64,000 nucleotides of DNA from JBCBSP01 sp964561235 (GTDB lineage Bacteria; Pseudomonadota; Alphaproteobacteria; Caulobacterales; Maricaulaceae). Below the pieces are notes generated by a model that was not told the origin of the DNA, did not search any database, and worked only from the letters and a program-made list of their open reading frames with translations. Within the stretch, counting starts at the first letter, position 1. The number at the start of each line of letters is the position of its first letter. The translations under genes and the position numbers were made by a program. Positions 16,822 to 25,149 of this stretch are shown piece after piece. The stretch is taken from positions 4,400 to 68,399 of the forward strand of contig CAZLOV010000001.1 of assembly GCA_964561235.1 (NCBI GenBank), in the 5' to 3' direction.

Positions 16822-16861
16822 CGCAAGCCTTGCGGCAAGTTCTGACCCGGCATGTTTGGCC
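16822..16861. promoter_or_regulatory. FlbD/ftr-like cluster upstream of flagellin 3
   Basis: A 7-base-arm palindrome CCGCAAG-C-CTTGCGG spans 16821-16835. It is followed by a half-matching GGCAAGTTCTGAC (16834-16846) and GGCATGTTTGGCC (16849-16861). They lie about 70-108 bases upstream of the sigma-54 promoter. Confidence 0.5.
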
Positions 16862-16923
16862 GCGCGGCGCGTTTGGCGCGCCGCAGGCGGGTCAGCCGTT
16901 CAGATGGCGTGACGCCGCGCCGC

Positions 16924-17295
16924 TCAGGCCGCGTCGCCCTGCCCCGCCTTCGGGGAAAGGCCCTGCATCACGGTGCGGTTGAGCTCGATGAGTTCGTCGA
17001 AATCCTCGGCGTTGCGTAACGCCGGCGACGTGATCTTCGAAATATAGATCGACAACGAGATGATGCCGGCGCGCAGATTGTCCGGCAGCCGATTGCCTTC
17101 CGCCGCGCAATCGGCGGCGAACGCGCCCCACATGCGGCGGTTGCGGTCGAGCGCTTCGGCGCGCTCGCGGATCCGTTCCGGCCCGGCGTCGCGCACGGCG
17201 ATAAGCGCGCGCGTCACTTCGCCAAAGAGGCGGTATTCGGTTTCGCGCGGATTCTCGGCGCGGGTGGCCGCGGCCTGGTAAGCTCTGTGCGACAT
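16924..17295 (-). CDS. flaF: Flagellar protein FlaF
   Basis: The 123-residue helical protein begins MSHRAYQAAATRAENPRETE and contains LFGEVTRALIAVRD and NRRMWGAFAADCA, the FlaF pattern. In Caulobacter FlaF is needed for flagellin secretion and works opposite FlbT. It starts 4 bases after the flbT stop, so the pair is one operon. A longer in-frame start at 17337 would overlap flbT and add non-conserved residues. Confidence 0.92.
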   Translation of the reverse strand: MSHRAYQAAATRAENPRETEYRLFGEVTRALIAVRDAGPERIRERAEALDRNRRMWGAFAADCAAEGNRLPDNLRAGIISLSIYISKITSPALRNAEDFDELIELNRTVMQGLSPKAGQGDAA

Positions 17296-17299
17296 GGGC

Positions 17300-17707
17300 C
17301 TATCCCTGCTCCGCCGCGTTGCGCCCGAGACGTTCATCCTCGTAGGCGATCAGCTTCCGGCAGCGCAGGAGCGCCTTGTAGTACTCCCCCGCCATGACGT
17401 CCCGGCTTACCGAGACGCATTCGGCCAGTATGGGCGGGTTCTGGATCGCGCCCATGAACTCGGTCATCCGCATGACGAAATTGTCGTAGAGCTGCTCCTC
17501 CGGCTTGCCGGAGAGATACATCATCATGACCGGCCAGTAGATCCGGCGCGCGGGGCTGTCCGCCTCGTGCTCCTGCATGATGTCCTTCTCGCGAAGGACG
17601 GAGGCCTTGTTCTGCAGCACGAGGGTTGCTCGGCGGTCGCCGTTTTCAACGACGGCGCCGTTGATGACGAGCTTCTCGCCGGGCTTCAGGGACAGCTTCA
17701 ACGGCAT
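17300..17707 (-). CDS. flbT: Flagellin mRNA regulator FlbT
   Basis: FlbT binds flagellin mRNA leaders and limits flagellin translation until the hook is complete. The protein (about 135 residues) begins MPLKLSLKPGEKLVINGAVV and contains NKASVLREKDIMQ, RRIYWPVMMMYLSG and the C-terminal YYKALLRCRKLIAYEDERL, all typical. The ATG at 17707 has GAGG 8 bases upstream and is preferred over a GTG at 17719. It is divergent from the FlmG-like gene. Confidence 0.93.
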   Translation of the reverse strand: MPLKLSLKPGEKLVINGAVVENGDRRATLVLQNKASVLREKDIMQEHEADSPARRIYWPVMMMYLSGKPEEQLYDNFVMRMTEFMGAIQNPPILAECVSVSRDVMAGEYYKALLRCRKLIAYEDERLGRNAAEQG

Positions 17708-17837
17708 GGCGGCGCACACCTCTTGGTTTCGGGGCCGGAGACCGGGCGGATGCGCCCGGACATGGCGACTGGAGCCTCGCCGAGCGGAGTGAATAAAGCG
17801 TTGCCCGGTCGGCGCGTCGGCGTACGGCGGCTATTCG

Positions 17838-17852
17838 TTAGCGCGATCTTAA
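17838..17852. promoter_or_regulatory. CtrA-like box between flbT and flmG
   Basis: TTAG-N7-TTAA differs from the CtrA consensus by one base. It lies 131 bases upstream of flbT and 61 bases upstream of the TPR glycosyltransferase start. Confidence 0.3.
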
Positions 17853-17912
17853 TCGGCGCAGCGCGGGATGAACACATTCGCGCCCTTCCCCAGACCTGCA
17901 AGGACGATCGCC

Positions 17913-19691
17913 ATGAGCACCGCTCCGCTCCTCGATCTTGACGCCGAACTGGCCGCCGGCGTCCAGGCTCCCGTCTTTGAAGCCTTCGGCGCGGAGGGCC
18001 CGCGCCTTCCCTCGTTCGAACCGGGGCTGAAGCCGGAGTGGCGCAAGCTCACGCCCAAGATCAGGCGTGCGGCGAAAATGATGGATGAAGGCCGCGAGGT
18101 GGAGGCCGCGCGTCTCGCGCTGAAGGTTGTCGAGGCCGCCCCTGATTTCGGGCTCGCCAACCAGGTGATGGCGATGGCTCTGGAGCGCCTCGGGCGTCTG
18201 TCCACCGCGCTCGAGTTCTATGAACGCGCCTGGAAGGTCGACCCGGCGAATGTCGATCTCTTCCGCAATCTCGGCCTGCTTGCGTGGAAGCTCGGCATGC
18301 TGGAGGGCGCGGAGAAATTCTTCCGCCTCCTTCTGAAGATGGACCCGGACGTACCCAACGGGATCACCAATCTCGCCAACGTCCTGCGCGACCAGGGACG
18401 GTTTGAGGACGCCATCGAGATCGTTCGGGCGGAAATCTATCGCCGGCCCGAGGTCAGCGATCTGTGGAACACCATGGCGACGATCGTGCTGGAACAGGGC
18501 GATCCGGACAATGCGGTCACCTTCGCGCGCGAGGCCATACGGCTGGACGACTCGGGTTATCATGCAAGGCACAACCTCGCTTATGCGCTCGAGCTTGTCG
18601 GCGAAGTCGAGCCGGCGGGCGCGGAATACAAGGCCGCCTACGACAGCCTGCCTCCGAACAAGGATCGCGTGATCGTCGAACACGCGTTTTCGCTCAACCG
18701 GCTGGCCGCCGGCGATCTGGAAGAGGGCTGGCGGCGCTATGAGAGCCGGCTCAGCCACCATTATCCGCTGGCGACGCTTTACCCTATCGAACAACCGCGG
18801 TGGGACGGGGCCGATCTTGAGGCGGTTCGCGGCAAGACGCTGCTGATCGTCGGCGAGCAGGGCATCGGCGACGAGATCCTGTTCATGAACATGCTTGGCG
18901 ACCTGATCGAGGCGGTCGGCCCGGACGGCGAAGTGCGCGTTGCGGTGGAGAAGCGCCTGGTCGATCTCACAGCGCGCTCATTTCCACAGGCGAGGGTTGG
19001 CGCTCACGCCACGATCAAGCGCGAGAACCGCGACTTTCGCAGCGCGCCGCATCTGATTGAGGACGGCGCGGTCGAGCTTTGGGCGCCGATGGCGTCTCCG
19101 CTTCGCGCCCTGCGTCCCTCCGTCCCGGCCTTTCCCGACCGCCCGGCCTTTCTGCGTCCCGATCCTGAGCGGGTCGAGCATTGGCGCGATCATCTTTCCA
19201 GCCTGTCAGGCCTCAGGATCGGACTGATCTGGAAATCGATGAAAATGGACGCAAAGCGAAGCAAGTTCTTCGCGTCCATCGAGGACTGGAAACCGGTGTT
19301 TCAGGTTGAAGACGCAAGCTTCATCAATCTCCAGTACGGCGACGTCGAGGCCGATCTCAAGGCGGTCCGCGAGCGTTTCGGCGCAAAGGTCCACCAGCCC
19401 GAGGGCATCGACCTGAAGGACGATCTCGATGATCTCGCCGCGCTGTGTTCGGCGTGCGACGTGGTCATCGGCCCCATGAACGCGACCATGAACATTGCTG
19501 CGGCCTGCGGCGTGGAGAGCCTGATCCTTCATCCATCGCCCTGGACATGGACCATGCTCGGTTCCGGACGCATGCCATGGTACCCGGCCGCGCGGTGCTT
19601 CCATGGCGACACGTTCCGCGACTGGAAAACCGCGATGCGGCGCGCCGCAGACGCGCTTGCCGAGCGCGGCCGCCGCGAGGCGGCCGCCTGA
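17913..19691 (+). CDS. flmG: FlmG-like TPR glycosyltransferase (flagellin glycosylation)
   Basis: The 592-residue protein has TPR-type helical repeats at about residues 50-270 (ALEFYERAWKVDPANVDLFR, AIEIVRAEIYRRPEVSDLW, TFAREAIRLDDSGYHARHN). A glycosyltransferase-like domain follows with GEQGIGDEILFMNML, CDVVIGPMNATMNIAAACGV and WPWYP-type ends. This matches Caulobacter FlmG, which transfers pseudaminic acid to flagellin. AGGA lies 8 bases before the ATG at 17913; an upstream ATG at 17868 is less likely. It is divergent from flbT, in the flagellin block with the Pse genes, which fits its role. Confidence 0.82.
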   Translation: MSTAPLLDLDAELAAGVQAPVFEAFGAEGPRLPSFEPGLKPEWRKLTPKIRRAAKMMDEGREVEAARLALKVVEAAPDFGLANQVMAMALERLGRLSTALEFYERAWKVDPANVDLFRNLGLLAWKLGMLEGAEKFFRLLLKMDPDVPNGITNLANVLRDQGRFEDAIEIVRAEIYRRPEVSDLWNTMATIVLEQGDPDNAVTFAREAIRLDDSGYHARHNLAYALELVGEVEPAGAEYKAAYDSLPPNKDRVIVEHAFSLNRLAAGDLEEGWRRYESRLSHHYPLATLYPIEQPRWDGADLEAVRGKTLLIVGEQGIGDEILFMNMLGDLIEAVGPDGEVRVAVEKRLVDLTARSFPQARVGAHATIKRENRDFRSAPHLIEDGAVELWAPMASPLRALRPSVPAFPDRPAFLRPDPERVEHWRDHLSSLSGLRIGLIWKSMKMDAKRSKFFASIEDWKPVFQVEDASFINLQYGDVEADLKAVRERFGAKVHQPEGIDLKDDLDDLAALCSACDVVIGPMNATMNIAAACGVESLILHPSPWTWTMLGSGRMPWYPAARCFHGDTFRDWKTAMRRAADALAERGRREAAA

Positions 19692-19764
19692 CACGCCCCC
19701 TCGCCCCGGCGGCGTTCCCGCCCTAACCTCCCGCACGCACGCAAAACGAGGCGGGGGTTTGGCC

Positions 19765-20631
19765 ATGCGCTTTCAAGGCACCGATGAGTATGTCGCAACC
19801 GACGAGCTGTCCGCAGCCGTCAACGCCGCGATCGTTCTCGAGCGCCCGCTTCTGGTGAAGGGCGAACCGGGAACCGGCAAGACCGAGCTCGCCCGTCAGG
19901 TCGCGGCCTCCCTCGGCGCGCCCATGCTGGAATGGCATATCAAGTCGACGACGAAGGCCCGCCAGGGCCTTTACGAGTACGATGCGGTCGCACGCCTTCG
20001 CGACAGCCAGCTCGGAGACGACCGGGTCAACGACGTGCGGAATTATATCCGCAAGGGCAAGCTCTGGGAGGCCTTCGAAGCTCCGCAACGCCCGGTGCTG
20101 CTGATCGACGAGATCGACAAGGCCGACATCGAATTCCCCAACGACCTCCTGCAGGAACTCGACCGCATGGAGTTCCATGTCTACGAGACCGGGGAGACGA
20201 TCCGCGCCGAACAACGGCCGATCGTGATCATCACCTCCAACAATGAAAAGGAACTGCCGGACGCCTTCCTGCGGCGTTGCTTCTTCCACTTTATCGCCTT
20301 TCCTGACGAAGCCACGATGCAGAAGATCGTCGGCGTCCACTTCCCCCGGCTGAAAAGCACCCTGCTCGCCGAGGCGCTCAAGATTTTCTACGAGCTGCGC
20401 AAGGCGCCGGGCGTGAAGAAGAAGCCGTCCACTTCGGAGCTTTTGGACTGGCTCAAGCTGCTGCTCGCCGAAGATGTCGACGCGGCGGTGCTGCGCGAGC
20501 GCGATCCGCGCAAGCTGATCCCGCCGCTTCACGGCGCGCTCCTGAAGAACGAGCAGGACGTGCAGCTGTTTGAAAAGCTCGCCTTCATGGCCCGGCGCGA
20601 AGGCGGCTCAGGCGGCGGACGCGAGTACTGA
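19765..20631 (+). CDS. MoxR-family AAA+ ATPase
   Basis: The 288-residue ATPase has a Walker A motif GEPGTGKTEL (about residue 34), Walker B LLIDEIDKAD, sensor ITSNNEKELPDAFLRRC and a C-terminal lid. MoxR proteins act as chaperones that remodel or activate partner complexes, usually with a VWA protein encoded nearby. A VWA gene lies four genes downstream on the same strand, matching that pairing. The ATG at 19765 follows a GGGGG-rich site. The client of this pair is unknown. Confidence 0.9.
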   Translation: MRFQGTDEYVATDELSAAVNAAIVLERPLLVKGEPGTGKTELARQVAASLGAPMLEWHIKSTTKARQGLYEYDAVARLRDSQLGDDRVNDVRNYIRKGKLWEAFEAPQRPVLLIDEIDKADIEFPNDLLQELDRMEFHVYETGETIRAEQRPIVIITSNNEKELPDAFLRRCFFHFIAFPDEATMQKIVGVHFPRLKSTLLAEALKIFYELRKAPGVKKKPSTSELLDWLKLLLAEDVDAAVLRERDPRKLIPPLHGALLKNEQDVQLFEKLAFMARREGGSGGGREY

Positions 20632-20633
20632 GC

Positions 20634-21221
20634 GTGCGCTCCGCCCTGCCCGATCGCGAGCAATTGCTGCGCGAGGTCCAGGCGGCGCGCGCAAAATGGC
20701 CGGAACCGCCGCCGCCGGGCGTCGTCCCGCAGGCGCCCGGCCCAGGTCACGAAAGCGTTTGGGACTATCCGCGCCCGCCCCTTGTGCGCCCCTGTCCCGT
20801 TCCGGTGCGCATCGTGTTCGCCGGCGTGACGATCGCGGAAAGCCGCCGCGCCCTGGAGATATGCGAAACCGCCGGCGCGCCGGTTCCCTACATCCCGCCG
20901 GACGATGTCGACGAAGACCGCCTTCAGCAGGCGACAGGGTTATCAATCTGTGAATGGAAAGGGGCCGCCGTTTACTTCGATCTCAAGGCGGCGGGCCGCA
21001 TCTCGCGCCGGGCGGCCTTCGCCTACCCGGAGCCGCTCGACGATCTCGGCTGCGGGTTCGAGGCCGTCGCAGGGTGGTACGGCTTCTATCCCGGCCGCGT
21101 GGACGAGGCCTGGTTCGGCACGGAGCTTGCCTCTCCCCAGGGCGGGGGAGTCTATGCGGGCTGGGTCACGTCGCGGCTCGCCGGACCGATCAAGGGAGAG
21201 CCGGGCACCGGCCATTGGTGA
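20634..21221 (+). CDS. DUF427-family protein
   Basis: The 195-residue protein has a DUF427 domain (about residues 55-165): VRIVFAGVTIAESRRALEICETAGAPVPYIPPDDV, then LSICEWKGAAVYFDL and a conserved AFAYPEPLDDLGCGFEAVAGWYGFYPGRVDEAWF. The function of DUF427 is not known. It starts with GTG two bases after the moxR stop and ends directly at the next start, so it is part of the MoxR operon. Confidence 0.82.
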   Translation: MRSALPDREQLLREVQAARAKWPEPPPPGVVPQAPGPGHESVWDYPRPPLVRPCPVPVRIVFAGVTIAESRRALEICETAGAPVPYIPPDDVDEDRLQQATGLSICEWKGAAVYFDLKAAGRISRRAAFAYPEPLDDLGCGFEAVAGWYGFYPGRVDEAWFGTELASPQGGGVYAGWVTSRLAGPIKGEPGTGHW

Positions 21222-21641
21222 ATGAACGCGCCTGCCAAACCCAAGCTTCGAGCAATCGTGCGGCCCAATTTCATCGCCGCAGTGCCGGTCCTGCCGTCGC
21301 CGGACGTGGCTGCGAGCGTGGCCTGGTATGAGGACATGCTGGGCTTCGAGACCTGGGTCTGGGACGAGCCGGCGACCTATGGCGCGATCCGGCGCGAGGG
21401 CGTCGAGCTCCATTTCTTCGAATGCGGCGATCCGGCCGTTTGCGAAGCCGCACATGCGCGCATCCATCTGCGCGCGATCACCCCGCTCTATCGGCAGGCC
21501 CGCACCGCAGGCGTCTTGCATGGCTCAAGCGGTCTGGTTGAGATGCCCTGGGGCTATCTCGAATTCTCGGTGCGCGATCCCTACGGCGTCACGCTGACCT
21601 TCGGCCAGGATCTCGACCGGCTGAACCCGTCCAATCCGTAA
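21222..21641 (+). CDS. VOC-fold (glyoxalase/bleomycin-resistance-like) protein 1
   Basis: The 139-residue protein has the single VOC module: AAVPVLPSPDVAASVAWYEDMLGFE, then GVELHFFEC and a C-terminal WGYLEFSVRDPYGVTLTFGQD. The two beta-alpha-beta-beta-beta halves and the closing Asp/Glu positions match the superfamily. It could act as a lyase, dioxygenase or drug-binding protein; the substrate cannot be read. It directly abuts DUF427 and is a close paralogue of the next gene, suggesting tandem duplication. Confidence 0.85.
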   Translation: MNAPAKPKLRAIVRPNFIAAVPVLPSPDVAASVAWYEDMLGFETWVWDEPATYGAIRREGVELHFFECGDPAVCEAAHARIHLRAITPLYRQARTAGVLHGSSGLVEMPWGYLEFSVRDPYGVTLTFGQDLDRLNPSNP

Positions 21642-21697
21642 GGCGACCGCCGGGCGCTTCCGAGGCTAGACTTGCGCAGTCCGCCAGGAGGCCGTCC

Positions 21698-22087
21698 ATG
21701 ACCCATCCCCAGAAGCGGCTTCGCCGCGCCGTACCCGTCCTGCCGTCGCGCAACGTCGCGGAGAGCCTGTCCTTCTACAAGGAGAAGCTCGGCTTCCAGG
21801 CCTGGGGCTGGGAAGACCCGCCAAGCTATGGCGGGGTGCACATGGACGGGGTGGAGCTGCACTTCTTTCCCTGTGAGGACACGCACGTCTGCGAATGGAC
21901 GTCGTGCCGCGTGGACGTGTTCGACGTCGACGCGCTCTACCGGATCGTGCAGGCGGCCGGCGTCGTGCATCCGAACGGCCATCTTGAAGAGAAGCCGTGG
22001 GGCTTTCGTGAGTTCGCCGTGCTTGACCCGTCGGGCGTATGCGTCACCTTCGGCCAGGATCTTGATCCGCCGCCGGACGAAGGCTGA
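21698..22087 (+). CDS. VOC-fold protein 2 (tandem paralogue)
   Basis: This 129-residue VOC protein shares the layout of the previous gene: RRAVPVLPSRNVAESLSFYKEKLGFQAWGWEDPPSYGGV and a C-terminal WGFREFAVLDPSGVCVTFGQDLD. The shared GFxxWxWxxP(A/S)xYG stretch and the FGQDLD end show that the two arose by duplication. AGGAGG lies 6 bases before its ATG. Its stop overlaps the start of the VWA gene. Confidence 0.85.
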   Translation: MTHPQKRLRRAVPVLPSRNVAESLSFYKEKLGFQAWGWEDPPSYGGVHMDGVELHFFPCEDTHVCEWTSCRVDVFDVDALYRIVQAAGVVHPNGHLEEKPWGFREFAVLDPSGVCVTFGQDLDPPPDEG

Positions 22088-23265
22088 TGTTCCACCGCTT
22101 TTTCACCGAGCTCCGCGCCGCGAAAATTCCGGTCTCCACGCGGGAATACCTCACCCTGCTCGAAGCGCTGCAGAAAGGCGCGGTCGATCCCTCCATCGAC
22201 AGCTTCTATGCCGTCAGCCGCGCCGCGCTGGTCAAGAACGAGCGCGACTTCGACAAGTTCGACCGCGTGTTCGGCGCGATGTTTGAAGGCGTGGAGAGCC
22301 TCGGCGGTCTGTTCGCAGAAGCCGAGATCCCCGCCGAATGGCTGCGCTCGGAGCTCGAAAAGCTGCTTAGCCCCGAGGAGGTGGAGGCGCTCGAGGCGAT
22401 GGATTTCGACGCGCTCATGAAGACGCTCGCCGAACGCCTTGCCGAACAGGAAAAGCGCCATGAAGGCGGCAACAAGTGGATCGGCACGGGCGGTACGTCG
22501 CCCTTCGGCAATAACGGCTTCAATCCCGCAGGCGTGCGCATCGGCGGTGAGGGCAAGCACAAGAGGGCGGTGAAGGTCTGGGAGAACCGCCGCTTCAAGG
22601 ATCTCGACGGCGAACGCGAACTCGGCACCCGCAATCTCAAGGTGGCGCTGTCGCGCTTGCGCCGCTTTGCGCGCGAAGGCGCAGCGGAGGAGCTCGATCT
22701 CGACGGGACGATCCGCGGCACCGCCGAGCAGGGCTGGCTGGACATCCGCATGCGGCCCGAGCGCCGGAACGCGGTCAAGGTGCTCGTCTTCTTTGATGTC
22801 GGCGGGTCGATGGACCCGTTCGTCGATGTCACCGAACGGCTTTTTTCCGCCGCACGGTCTGTATTTAAATCATTGGAATATTTTTATTTTCACAATTGCC
22901 CTTACGAGAAGGTGTGGAAGTCGAATCTGCGCCGGCAGACCGAAAGCACGCCGCTCTGGGACGTGCTGCACAAATACCCCTCCGACTACAAGGTCGTCAT
23001 CGTCGGCGACGCCGCCATGGCGCCTTACGAGATCACCCATCAGGGCGGCTCGGTCGAGCACTGGAACCCGGAGGCCGGCGCGGTCTGGATCCGGCGGCTT
23101 GTGGAGACCTATCCCCATCTCGTCTGGCTGAACCCGCAGCCGGACAGCTGGTGGACGCACACCTATTCGATACAGCTCGTGCGCGAACTGATCGGGCCCG
23201 AACGCATGTTCCCGCTGACCCTTAAAGGCCTCAACGAGGCGATGAAGGAACTCGCCAAGCGCTAG
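22087..23265 (+). CDS. VWA-domain protein (CoxE-like), partner of MoxR
   Basis: The 392-residue protein has an N-terminal helical region, a Gly/Asn-rich linker (residues 140-165) and a C-terminal von Willebrand A domain beginning VKVLVFFDVGGSMDPFVDV, which carries the metal-binding DxGxS motif near residue 240. CoxE-like VWA proteins work with MoxR ATPases in complex maturation. An unusually AT-rich codon run lies at 22861-22902, just after the metal-binding motif. It overlaps the VOC 2 stop by one base and ends in a CTAG shared with the convergent tetR stop. Confidence 0.9.
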   Translation: MFHRFFTELRAAKIPVSTREYLTLLEALQKGAVDPSIDSFYAVSRAALVKNERDFDKFDRVFGAMFEGVESLGGLFAEAEIPAEWLRSELEKLLSPEEVEALEAMDFDALMKTLAERLAEQEKRHEGGNKWIGTGGTSPFGNNGFNPAGVRIGGEGKHKRAVKVWENRRFKDLDGERELGTRNLKVALSRLRRFAREGAAEELDLDGTIRGTAEQGWLDIRMRPERRNAVKVLVFFDVGGSMDPFVDVTERLFSAARSVFKSLEYFYFHNCPYEKVWKSNLRRQTESTPLWDVLHKYPSDYKVVIVGDAAMAPYEITHQGGSVEHWNPEAGAVWIRRLVETYPHLVWLNPQPDSWWTHTYSIQLVRELIGPERMFPLTLKGLNEAMKELAKR

Positions 23266-23834
23266 TCCGCGCCCGCGAGAAGGTCGCCGGGCAAATCCGC
23301 CAGCATGATCTGGAAGGGCTCCACGCTGGTGCGTCCGCGGCTGACCACCAGCGTGCCCTCGATCAGGGAGACCGCCTTGAGCGCGCGCCTTCGCGCCAAC
23401 TCCGGATCAAAGCCCGCATCTTCAAGGGTCGAAGCGATCGCGGCTGTCAGCGCCTCGAACGCGTGACCGATGTCCGCGTTGAAGGCGCCGTTTTCCCAGT
23501 CAGGCGAGGCCAGCGTGTTCAGGAGGCAGGCCTTGCGTCCGCCGTCATAGAACCAGTCCAGCGCGCGGGTCATCGCCGTCAGCCGCTCGCGCGGCGGCGC
23601 GTCGCTCTGCAGGGCTGCAAGCATGCCGGTCTGGATGCGTTCGACGATGGAGCGCAGGGCTTCATCGGCCATCTGCTGCTTCCCGCCGGGAAAGCGATGA
23701 TAGAGGCTCGCCTTCTTCAGTCCGGAAGCGTCGGCAAGCTCCGTCATCGACGCGCCCTGATAGCCGACGTCGCGAAAGACGTCGCCGAGGCGGTCCATGA
23801 GGTCTTCGTCCGTGATTGTCGCGCGGCGGCCCAT
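23262..23834 (-). CDS. TetR-family transcriptional regulator
   Basis: The protein of about 190 residues has an N-terminal TetR helix-turn-helix (GYQGASMTELADASGLKKASLYHRF). The C-terminal ligand domain is variable and may resemble TetR_C_6/AcrR types. The ATG at 23834 has GAGGGA upstream; the earlier start at 23894 adds unlikely residues and covers the operator candidate. A palindrome 27 bases upstream suggests autoregulation. The ligand and target genes are unknown; neighbours are a NUDIX hydrolase and a VWA protein. Confidence 0.85.
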   Translation of the reverse strand: MGRRATITDEDLMDRLGDVFRDVGYQGASMTELADASGLKKASLYHRFPGGKQQMADEALRSIVERIQTGMLAALQSDAPPRERLTAMTRALDWFYDGGRKACLLNTLASPDWENGAFNADIGHAFEALTAAIASTLEDAGFDPELARRRALKAVSLIEGTLVVSRGRTSVEPFQIMLADLPGDLLAGAD

Positions 23835-23860
23835 CCGCGTCCCTCCGCTCAGCATTTGAA

Positions 23861-23874
23861 ACCGAACGAACGGT
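23861..23874. promoter_or_regulatory. Candidate TetR operator
   Basis: ACCGAACGAACGGT has ACCG/CGGT arms and resembles TetR-type operators. It lies 27 bases upstream of the tetR start, where autorepression would act. Confidence 0.4.
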
Positions 23875-23903
23875 AAAACGCCTGAGTCGCTCAAGCCCGA
23901 AAC

Positions 23904-24377
23904 TCAGCGCCAGGGTTCGCAAACGGCGCCAAGGCGCATCCACATCGCGATCGCCCAGGCGGCGGCGTCATGGCGCATGCGCTTTTGCGCCTCCAGCGGG
24001 TCGAGCCAGACGGGCGTATGGTCGGCCTCGATCTTCACCCCGCGCTCCGACGTTGCGGAGGTCGCGAAATAGGCCGCCCGGTTGAAGACCCGCGGGCCGC
24101 CTCCCGGCTTGATCCAGTAATGATCCGCGTGCGCGACCAGCCGGGCCGCGTCGAGGACCACGCCGGTCTCCTCGACAAACTCCCGGCGCAGCGCCTCTTC
24201 TGCGGTTTCGCCCGGGTCGATCCCGCCGCCGGGCAGGTCATGGTGAAGCCTGTCGCCCTCTTCGATCGCCACGATCAGCAGGCGTCCGTCTTCATCCGGC
24301 AGCAGGCCATAGGCGGCGGAACGCGCCTGGTAGGGCGCTGCGCCGTCGGGTCCGCCGAACAGGGCGAAAGGGGTCAC
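23904..24377 (-). CDS. NUDIX hydrolase
   Basis: The 157-residue protein has a complete Nudix box, GGGIDPGETAEEALRREFVEETGVV (about residues 49-73), which binds Mg and hydrolyses nucleoside diphosphate derivatives. The substrate cannot be predicted. The start is GTG at 24377, overlapping the stop of the upstream GST gene (GTGA), so the two are co-transcribed. Confidence 0.9.
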   Translation of the reverse strand: MTPFALFGGPDGAAPYQARSAAYGLLPDEDGRLLIVAIEEGDRLHHDLPGGGIDPGETAEEALRREFVEETGVVLDAARLVAHADHYWIKPGGGPRVFNRAAYFATSATSERGVKIEADHTPVWLDPLEAQKRMRHDAAAWAIAMWMRLGAVCEPWR

Positions 24378-25003
24378 GCCGCCTCCGCGTCAGCATGCGG
24401 CAGATCCAGCAGGCTCTCGACGCGGTGCACCCAGGCGCGCACGGACGGAAAGTCGCCGAGATCGAAGCCGCCTTCATGCGCCACGCGGGTGTAGGCGACG
24501 AGCGCGATGTCGGCGAGGGAGAACGTCTCGTCGACGAAGAAGTCCCGCGCCAGAAGGCGCATCTCCATCACGCCCAGCGCGCGGCGCCCGCGGGCGTAAA
24601 GCTCGGGGTCGAGCTGGTCCTCGCTGTAGCCGCGATAGCGCAGGAGCGAGCGGCGCACCGCGATGAAGGGCTCGTGCGAATACTGCTCCCAGAACAGCCA
24701 TTCGAGCATCTTCGCCCGCCCGAAGGCGTCTTCCGGCACAAGATCGGAGCCCTCCGCCAGATACATCAGGATGGCGTTGGACTGGGCCAGCACGCGTCCG
24801 TCCCCGCGTTCGAGCACGGGCACCTGGCCGGCGGGATTGATCGCGAGAAAATCCTCGGTGCGCGTCTCGCCGCCGAAGATGTCGACCTCGATCCAGTCAT
24901 AGGCGACGCCCAGGCGGGCCGCCGTCCATTTCACCTTGAGGCAGTTTCCGCTTTCCGAATTGCCGTAAAGGCGAACCGGGACGGATGGATCGAAGGGCGG
25001 CAT
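24374..25003 (-). CDS. Glutathione S-transferase family protein
   Basis: The 209-residue protein has a thioredoxin-fold N-terminal domain (RLYGNSESGNCLKVKWTAARLG, NPAGQVPVLE, LAQSNAILMYLAEGS), where the SNAIL(M)YLA segment is the glutathione-binding signature. An all-helical C-terminal domain follows, containing FSLADIALVAYTRVA. The ATG at 25003 is preferred to a start at 25069 because the GST fold begins just after it. It is followed by the overlapping NUDIX gene. Confidence 0.9.
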   Translation of the reverse strand: MPPFDPSVPVRLYGNSESGNCLKVKWTAARLGVAYDWIEVDIFGGETRTEDFLAINPAGQVPVLERGDGRVLAQSNAILMYLAEGSDLVPEDAFGRAKMLEWLFWEQYSHEPFIAVRRSLLRYRGYSEDQLDPELYARGRRALGVMEMRLLARDFFVDETFSLADIALVAYTRVAHEGGFDLGDFPSVRAWVHRVESLLDLPHADAEAA

Positions 25004-25149
25004 GGGGAGAGCCTTAATCAGATCGAGGGACTTCGCTGTAACCTGAGCGCGCGGCCGCGTCGACCGCAAAGCGCCCTGCCTGCAGGCCTTGGGATTGTCG
25101 CGCGGCTTCGCCTATAAACCGCCCATCCCGAACCGGCGAAGGCGAGCCC

